Part shown: piece by piece, positions 57,331 through 64,000 of the stretch | Layout: each line of letters opens with the position of its first letter | How positions within the stretch are numbered: position 1 is the first letter of the stretch | Made by a program: the position numbers and the translations under genes | Notes under the pieces: model-generated | The model's database searches: none | Seen by the model: the letters and a program-made list of their open reading frames with translations, nothing else | Told to the model about the DNA's origin: nothing | DNA from: Boesenbergia rotunda | Taxonomy: Eukaryota; Streptophyta; Magnoliopsida; Zingiberales; Zingiberaceae | Assembly: GCA_024364735.1 (NCBI GenBank) | Contig: JAGFNQ010001174.1 | Coordinates: 62,001 to 126,000, forward strand | Length of the DNA stretch: 64,000 nucleotides | Direction: 5' to 3'

Positions 57331-58359
57331 AGGGTTGGTCAACTATGTTTGCTAAAATTTCAAATTTTTTGAAAAATGGTTGACTTGAAACCTTAAGGGG
57401 AAGAACTTAGCATAAATACATTCATGATCAAATAGGCTAAGTAGAGATTACCTTTAGTACATCTCATAATGACTTGATTTATGATTTTACTTATGCAAAT
57501 GAGATGTTAGGATGATACTCATAATTCACATGTACTTATGGCATTTTGAAGGTTATGAAATATATCATTTTAGCAATAATAGACCAACTATGGGGAAAAT
57601 AAATATTTAATTAATGGACATCTTGCCCATAGATCATAGTTGGATATTTCAAATATTGTGAAAATAATTCTGTGTTTTACTTACTATGGTATAGATTTGA
57701 AAAATATATAATTTCAAAACTAGGCCTTAAGAGTGGTACAAAATTGAAAGTTTTTCAAGTTTTTGAGTTTTAGTAAAAAATTCAAAAATATTTTTATTTT
57801 TCATGAAAACATATTTTTTCCTGTTAGAGGATATCAAACGAAATATGTTTACAAAATTTCATGATTTTTCGAATTCTTTAGAATTTTTGATGCATTCTTG
57901 AATTTCGGCTCAAAAGGCTGAAATTTGGATCAAATTTATGTCAGTTGACTGGTGCAGAGGGCCAGTCGACTGATCTTACTGTTCCTTGGTATGAAGGGTA
58001 GTTTCGTTGAGTCCAGTCGACTGATAACTGTCTCAGTCGACTAGTACTCTGATTTTTTGATTTCGACTGAATTTTTCAGAAAAACTACTCACTTTGTTTT
58101 ACTTTGATGCTTTTGGTTTGAATTATTTGGTACAATCTTTTTGATGGTGTCAAAAGGGGAGAATGGAAGAGTTTAAGTTAGAATTTAACTTTATTTTCTC
58201 TATGGTTATGCAAAAATTGAAAATCATGAGATAAAGCATAGGTTAAGAGGGAGCTTGGATACTTTTAATGCTTCATATTATACTATGCTTTATGTTTTCA
58301 AAATTGCTATTTTTTGTGCCTAACTTAAACATATTACCACACATCAAAAAGGGGGAGAT
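57331..58359 (+). other. E3 3' non-coding region
   Basis: It parallels the E2 3' region: no coding signal, two palindrome pairs (starts 57942/57963 and 58014/58034), purine-rich copies near 58147 and 58243, and the terminal tract AAAAAGGGGGAGA (58346-58358). Confidence 0.8.
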
Positions 58360-59342
58360 TGTTGGTGCAATCGACTCAAGTTTGATCAGTACGATCATGG
58401 ATTTTAATGTGTGTGTCAATATGATTAAGTTAGTTTTTTATATTGGTTTGATGTGTGTTTGAGTCATACAGAACTTGGTGGAACACACATAAGGGAAATC
58501 TCATCTTGGCGCTCGGGTTCTCGAGTCGGTGAAGGATGGCGCATCCAAGGGACCGCCTGATAAGGAACAACGGAGTGGAGCCAAGGGAAGCAGACTTCAA
58601 GGCATACGTGAAAGATGGCATCGGGACAAGCCGAGGGCTTGGATGCATCCGAGGGACGAGAGCCGAAGGAAGAGAGCTTCAAAAGGCGACTTCGGAGAGG
58701 ATGAGTGTGAGTGTGTAACAATATCAGTCGACTGGTAGGGACACCAGTCGACTGAACTTTCTGTAAGTTTCGAACAGCAGGATCAGTCGACTGTTCTGGG
58801 TGGCAGTTGATTAGTCTGTTCGAAAACTAGCGGTTTGGCTAGCCGTTGGCTGAGCACCAGTCGACTAGTCCTGGTGGTAGTCGACTGGTGTCGAGGCTGA
58901 GATGTTTTGTTAATAGCTCTCTCCTCTATTTAAACGAATGATTGAGACTTGAGAAAGGTTAGCTCTTAAGTGAGAAACTCTCTTGATCAAGTGCTCAAGC
59001 TCTTGATCAAGTGATCAAGCTCTCTAAGCTCAACTCTTCCTCCTAAGTCTAACTCCCAATCTTGTAAAGGGGAAGAGTGTGTTGTGAGAAGTTGTTCTCC
59101 ACCGAGAAGGAAAAACCATTAGCTGGAGATTGCCAGGGATTAATCCACCGAAGGATTGAGGGTTCGTCCACTTCAAGGGCACGCCGTGGAGTAGGAGCAA
59201 GCAATCTCCGAACCACGTAAAAGGTTAAGTGTTAGGATTGTTTCTAATGGCTTAGTTTGCATTTCCGCTTGCGCACTAACCTTGTAAGAAGAGCAAAGCG
59301 AATTGGACAAAAAGCTATTCACCGCCCTAGCCGGTCCATCGG

Positions 59343-59766
59343 TAGGGATGGCAATGGGTCGGGTTCGGGTCGGATTCTATATCCTCCATACCCATACCCA
59401 TCGGGTATCGGATATCCATCGGGTATATCCATACCCATTAAAAGATCGGATATCTTGTATACTAATAATTTTTTTTCTTCCTATCCAACTATATCATTGA
59501 ACAAAAGTACATTATAATTAACATTAAAGTTAAAAAAATATATATCTATAATTTTAAAAATAGATTAAACATATATATAATCTATTTTTAACATTAATAT
59601 AAATTATTAGTAGGTTTTCAGGAAAAAATCTTTAATGTATATATATATTTTTTATTTAATCGGGTATTCGGGTCGGATATCGGATATTGGTAGTCCCTCC
59701 ATATCCTCCTCCATTCGGGTCGGATGTCGGATTCTCCGTCGGATTCGGGTGAAATTGCCATCCCTA
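59343..59766. mobile_element. hAT-like MITE (TAGGGATGGCAAT family)
   Basis: The ends TAGGGATGGCAAT and ATTGCCATCCCTA are perfect inverted repeats of 13 bp, flanked by CCATCGG at 59336-59342 and 59767-59773. Removing it restores the LTR sequence seen in the 5' copy. Its 424 bp are non-coding, with many GGGT(C/T)GG / CGGGTAT-like subterminal repeats and an AT-rich centre. Confidence 0.9.
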
Positions 59767-59780
59767 CCATCGGTCCCAAC

Positions 59781-61358
59781 TGTTGGTGCAATCTTTGTTA
59801 GGTCAGGGTTGACCTAGTTTAACTAGGCTCGGGTGAGCTTATGTCTGGTAAGCTTAAGGTTAGATGTTTCAATGTTTGATAATGATGTTTGAATATCGTA
59901 TGATGTTTGAATATCGTGTGAGTCAAGTGGGTCAAGGTTGACAGGAGACTTGACTGGAAAAGACCAAGTGGGACTAGGTGAAGTCCAGGTGGATCGAGGA
60001 GATCGCACGCTGGCATGGGAAAAGACCTAGTGGGACTAAGTGAAGTCCAGGTAGATCGGGGAGATCGCACGTTGGCATGGGAGAAGACCTAGTGGGACTA
60101 GGCACACCTTGTGGGTCCAGGTGGATAGGGGAGATCGCACGCTGGCATGGGAAAAGACCTAGTGGGACTAGCATACCTAGTGGGACTAGATGAAGTCCAG
60201 GTGGATCGGGGAGATCGAACGCTGGCATGGGAAAGGACCTAGTGGGACTAGGCATACCTAGTGGGACTAGGTAAAGTCCAGGTAAATCGGAAAGATCGCA
60301 CGCTGGCATGGTGGAAGTCTACTAAGAGACTAAACCTAACTCAAGGGTTAGGCAAACCTGATTGAGAATCAGGTTAAGTCCTAGTTGGGAGCTAGGCAAG
60401 AGAAATCCAAGGTGGTCAAAGGGTTGATCGGATACTTGGTAGAGAAGTTCTAACAGGTCACGGTTGACCAAAGTTAGGCAAGGGAACCTTAGACTTGTGC
60501 ACACAAGTTAGGGTTGGACTCAATCGATTGGGTAATCAATTTGGGTTTGGTTTCTCGCGAACAGAAGCCTTCTTGATTGATTGGGTGATCAATTAAGGAA
60601 GGTGTGAATCGATTGGGTAATCGATTAGGAGAAATAAGTTGCGAGAACAGAATGTGGCTGGATCGATTAGGCAATCGATTTAGCCTTCTCCTAATCGATT
60701 GATCAATCGATTAAGAGGTTCGGTAATCGATTGGGCAATCGATTACCGTAGTATTGCGCGAGAGCACAGAAAGGTGTTGAATCGATTCAGCAATCAATTA
60801 AGGTTGTTCTTAATCGATTGGCTAATCGATTAAGCTTCAAAAAATAGCCGTTGAACGGCTAAGTTTGACGTGGTAATCGATTGGGCAATCGATTAGGGAA
60901 CCCTAGGCATTGAGTATATAGGGTTTTCACGCATGTTTGAAGCGAGAGGCTCGCACAGTTCTTCGCCGGTTCTTCTCCTCCTTCCTCGCCATTTCAAGAG
61001 AAGTCTTGGCGCATAGTGTTGCTACACTTCCAAGGTTCTAGAGGCGATCTCAAGCTTGAAGAAAGAAAGGAATGCAAAGAGAGTTCATTGTTATAAATCT
61101 TGTAAGATTTTCTATTGTATTTGCTTCCTCTTATTATATTCTCCTTGTAAGCTTGTAAGAGGTTTCTCCACCTCAAGAAGGAGATCTTTCATAGTGTATG
61201 AGAGAGTGAGGAGAGTGGATCCTTCACCTCAAGGAGGTGGATACCAAGTAAATCCTTGAGCGTTAGCATTGCTTGAAGTCTTCCGCGGCAATAAATCTTC
61301 TATAAGCAAATTGGAGCTAATCACCCCCCCTCCTCTAGCTCTCCTATCGGTTGTAACA
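59781..61358 (+). mobile_element. E6: solo Sirevirus-type LTR
   Basis: It runs TGTTGGTGCAATCTTTG to ...CTATCGGTTGTAACA, with perfect TSD CCAAC (59776-59780, 61359-61363) and no interior. It contains a minisatellite of GGGACTAGG..GAAGTCCAGG..ATCGCACGCTGGCATGGGA units (about 59955-60315), about nine AATCGATT pairs (60521-60893), TATATAGG near 60916, and an end in CACCCCCCCTCC like E2. At 1578 bp it is longer than the E2 LTR. Confidence 0.92.
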
Positions 61359-61369
61359 CCAACAATTTT

Positions 61370-62400
61370 GACCAAGGGTTGATCTAAACAGGACTTAATG
61401 TTTGGAAGAGAGAAGTCTAGTCAGGATGACTAACAAGGGAAAGTCCTAACTGGAGATTAGGCAAGGGGGTGAGAAGTCTACCGAGTGACTAGTCCCAATT
61501 GGACGTTAGGCAAGTGCAAGTCCTAGTGAGTGAAGCTAGACCCTAGTGAGTGAAGCTAGGTAGTGGAAGTCTTGGTGAGTGAAGTCAAGCAGTGAAAGTC
61601 CTAGTGAGTGAAACTAGGTCCCAATGAGTGAAGCTAGGTAGTGAAAGTCCTGGTGAGTGAAACTAGGCAGTGGAAAATTCTAGGGGGAGATAATCCTAGG
61701 TAATGAAAAGTCTTGGATGTATGACCGAATGGTTCCAGTTGATTGCACACGATCGACCGAACCAGTGGAGAGCTGACTACAAGGGTAGAGTTCATGGCTT
61801 TGGGTTATTCACGACTTGTTGGGATCAACCTATCTTATTTGAGAGATTGTAGAACCGATAGGCTCGAGCGCATGCGAAAGGGTATTGTAAGATAGACTCG
61901 ACCATAAGGGAGAGGGCCGACTATAAAAATAAAGTTCATGGCTTTGGGTCATTCACAACTTGTTGGGATTATTTGGGATAAGCGTTATCACCTTTGCTCT
62001 AATAATATTAAGTCATATAAGGCCAGTGTAATAATATACAAATACAATATTTTTAATAGTTAATGTTGCAAATATAATAATATTTTCTCAAACCTTGAAT
62101 CTTCAAATATAATATACAAATTGCATTACATTACTATTAGTGAATTAAAGTTAAAATAAGGATTTAAATTAGAATATTATTAAATATTTAATAAATAAAA
62201 TTTTTGAATTTTTTCCACAATAAAGATGATAAACAATTTTGCACTAAATGAGCACGATAAATTAGTGATACTCGATCAAGATAATTTTTCCACACTAAAG
62301 ATGATATATTATTCAAAGAAAAAGGAGAAACTATTGATGCTGAATATATTTAGAGCACCAAATAATGTCTTCACAATAACAAACCACTAAATACAATAAC
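61370..62400. repeat. Older LTR remnant with minisatellites, then AT-rich spacer
   Basis: About 61513-61675 is a tandem repeat of GTCCTAGTGAGTGAA(G/A)CTAGG-like units. A GTTCATGGCTTTGGGT..TTCAC(G/A)ACTTGTTGGGAT block is duplicated near 61790 and 61938. It is probably the continuation of the LTR that begins at 39442. From about 62000 it is AT-rich, with no gene. Confidence 0.55.
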
Positions 62401-62577
62401 AACAAAGACTAGAGAAACACATAACTATAGAGTAAGCTGAATGATGCCGAAGATACTAAATTACACATACATGCTTGAAGCAAGGATCTCAAACACTCCA
62501 CTAGGACTTATAATTATTTACATGGACTCAACATACAAATAGGCCACACAAACAATTGAAGTCTAATGCTATATGAT

Positions 62578-63999
62578 CTATTTGAGTTCTTTGCTCTTTG
62601 GTGCCGTGTCTTTTGGACTTGGTGATTTTCCCATGATTGCCTTCCTTGCTTTGACAATTTGGTGCTTGACCTTTGATATTATATTGTTTGAACGACGTGG
62701 AGAGGATTTAGCTGGAGCACTCTCTTTAGAAGCTTCTTCTTCTACCTTTACAAAATCAGCAGATTTTGGAGACAAGCTTTCGTCAACTGCAGTAACAGCA
62801 GTTGCAACCTCCTCGCTAACATCAATATCTTTAGCAACCTTGATATAGTCTCCTTTGACACTTTCATCTTTGCTTTCCTTTTCTTCTTTGTCCTCAGATA
62901 TCTTATTTTCCATTGGCAAATTATTCAAAGCATCAGCCTCTTCGCCAGTTGATTTAGCTGTTTCATCAGTAGTAATATTCTTGTTTGCTGAGTCTTCACA
63001 CTTTTCTTCGGCAACTTCACTTCCAATCATTCTGCTCTCTAAGATCTCACCATCATTCTGCTCAATTACTTCAACAACATCAGGAGATTTCTCAATCTTA
63101 GTCGAGGACTCAGTAGTAGCAGGAACATAGGAATGTTTTGAGTTTTCATCCAAGATCACTTTGTCAACTTTCAAGATATCCTCTTTTTTGTGCTCTACTA
63201 TTTCATTAGTCTCAGTACCGTTATCAAGATCATTTGAAAACTCCACCAAAGCGATTGTATCTTCTTTCATCACAATATCCATGTCTTTCACTACTGTTTG
63301 TGAATGATCATCAATTTCTCCGAACATCTCATCATTTCCACGGTCTTTCACCTCATCAACAGTGCCTTCAAGAACTTGACTGATTACATTTGCATCACTG
63401 AGATTATCCTTGGATTCCTTATCTTCTAAGATGTCTTCTTCCTTGTCAACACTTTCAACGATCACATAAGATTTTTCTTCTCTGGTTGATAATCCAGCAA
63501 TCAAACAACCAGAATCAATCTCGTTTATTTCAGCAACTGAAGGTTCTTCAATTTGCGTTAGTTCATCTTGCTTCTCATTCTTGACCTCAACTGTTGCTTG
63601 TGAGATCTCGCTTGCATCTTCTTTCACCAGATCTACAATCGTAAACCTGGTGCCCTTTGCATTGTCTGAAGCATCATCAAATGTTTCATTATCCCTCTCT
63701 TCCTCAGCTAAGACTTGACTGATGTCATTTGCAGCATCAGCTTCATTTCTCTGATTCAGTTCTTGCTTTTTATCTTCAAGCCCAGCTTCTGTATTTCTAC
63801 TCTCCTCAGCACTTTCAACAGCCGAAATATCACTTCTGGACTCGATTATACCTTGTTCTCCGACATCTGCAGCAGCTTCTTGGTTATCATCTGCAACTTT
63901 AACTTCTGGCTCTTTAGCATCTTCAGTAGTTCCATCATCTGAAGTACCAGAATCAATGGGAATTTGTTCTCCAACTTCTGTCACTACTTCCTCATCACC
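62578..63999 (-). CDS. Acidic Glu/Lys/Ser-rich protein, 5' end outside window
   Basis: I do not recognise the family. The frame is open from the window edge, with codons upstream of 63984 reading GDEEVV, so the true start lies beyond 64000. At least 473 residues are visible. They are dominated by Glu, Asp, Lys, Ser and Val with no stable hydrophobic segments, so the protein is largely disordered. The C-terminus turns basic, SSPRRSNNIISKVKHQIVKA then KAIMGKSPSPKD, ending SKELK. This basic tail after an acidic body is seen in a group of uncharacterised plant proteins and could bind membranes, nucleic acid or a partner. No repeats of fixed length were seen. The codon pattern and lack of stops over 1.4 kb support a real gene. 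About 62400-62577 is probably 3' UTR. Confidence 0.82.
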   Translation of the reverse strand, partial: GDEEVVTEVGEQIPIDSGTSDDGTTEDAKEPEVKVADDNQEAAADVGEQGIIESRSDISAVESAEESRNTEAGLEDKKQELNQRNEADAANDISQVLAEEERDNETFDDASDNAKGTRFTIVDLVKEDASEISQATVEVKNEKQDELTQIEEPSVAEINEIDSGCLIAGLSTREEKSYVIVESVDKEEDILEDKESKDNLSDANVISQVLEGTVDEVKDRGNDEMFGEIDDHSQTVVKDMDIVMKEDTIALVEFSNDLDNGTETNEIVEHKKEDILKVDKVILDENSKHSYVPATTESSTKIEKSPDVVEVIEQNDGEILESRMIGSEVAEEKCEDSANKNITTDETAKSTGEEADALNNLPMENKISEDKEEKESKDESVKGDYIKVAKDIDVSEEVATAVTAVDESLSPKSADFVKVEEEASKESAPAKSSPRRSNNIISKVKHQIVKARKAIMGKSPSPKDTAPKSKELK

Positions 64000-64000
64000 T

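Larger units (their letters stand above)
39500..61364 (+). mobile_element. E3: gag-only, Sirevirus-like element carrying four nested insertions
   Basis: The TSD ATTTT is perfect at 39495-39499 and 61365-61369. Native parts are the 5' LTR (39500-40479), primer site TGGTATCAGAGC (40482-40493), broken gag (40494-40929 joined to 56072-57330), the 3' non-coding region with purine tract AAAAAGGGGGAGA (58346-58358), and the 3' LTR (from 58360). No pol is present. Insertions are E4 in gag (itself containing E5), and a MITE and solo LTR E6 in the 3' LTR. Confidence 0.9.
58360..61364 (+). repeat. E3 3' LTR, interrupted twice
   Basis: LTR sequence is 58360-59342, 59774-59780 and the last base at 61364, about 990 bp in total, against 980 for the 5' LTR. 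The first palindrome pair is at 58725/58745. The MITE interrupts it at 59343 and solo LTR E6 at 59781, six bases from its end. Confidence 0.88.

Noticed and set aside
63984..63999. Taking 63984 as the start of the acidic protein
   Set aside because: The codon there is GTG and the frame stays open to the window edge, so the true start is outside.

Overview
This window is nuclear DNA of a flowering plant. The evidence is spliced genes with GT-AG introns, insertions of plastid DNA, Ty1/copia elements of the Sirevirus type, and a plant PIF/Harbinger element. GC-rich exons and heavy Sirevirus content suggest a monocot; the species cannot be named from the sequence.

Only four host genes are supported, and two are cut by the window edges. 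They are the first two coding exons of SAR1 (168-517, minus), an intronless DUF538/SVB-like gene (21764-22207, minus), a two-exon WD40 gene of the VIP3/SKI8 type (23782-27418, minus), and the 3' part of an acidic protein of unknown function (62578-63999, minus). VIP3 carries an isolated Sirevirus-type LTR in its intron.

Almost everything else is nested mobile DNA, which can be layered by its target-site duplications (TSDs). Block A (3844-17291) is a gag-only Sirevirus-like element, E1, on the minus strand. It holds a solo LTR (6616-8063, TSD GTATC) in its interior and a complete, young Sirevirus, E2 (9342-17024, TSD CGACC), in its 5' LTR. A decayed PIF/Harbinger transposon (17457-21460, TSD TAA) follows. 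Block B (about 32063-39441) is plastid DNA: trnI, trnA, rrn23, rrn4.5, rrn5 and trnR in native order, antisense, split by a long LTR. Block C (39500-61364) is a second gag-only element, E3 (TSD ATTTT). Its gag is split by copia element E4 (40930-56066, TSD GAAAA). E4's pol is split in turn by a rearranged element, E5 (43253-49364), with a 239-bp inverted repeat and a telomere-repeat junction. The 3' LTR of E3 holds a hAT-like MITE and a 1.6-kb solo LTR, E6.

The most interesting signal is regulatory. Just upstream of the TATA box, the Sirevirus-type LTRs carry arrays of about 10-bp palindromes arranged in pairs of fixed spacing. E1, E2, E3 and the VIP3-intron LTR each have three pairs, at 20, 18, 20 and 21 bp. 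The core is CAGTCGACTG in three of them but GAGGCGCCTC in the fourth. E6 has about nine pairs at 12 bp with core AATCGATT. The geometry is kept while the core changes between families and stays uniform within each LTR. This suggests a co-evolving recognition module.
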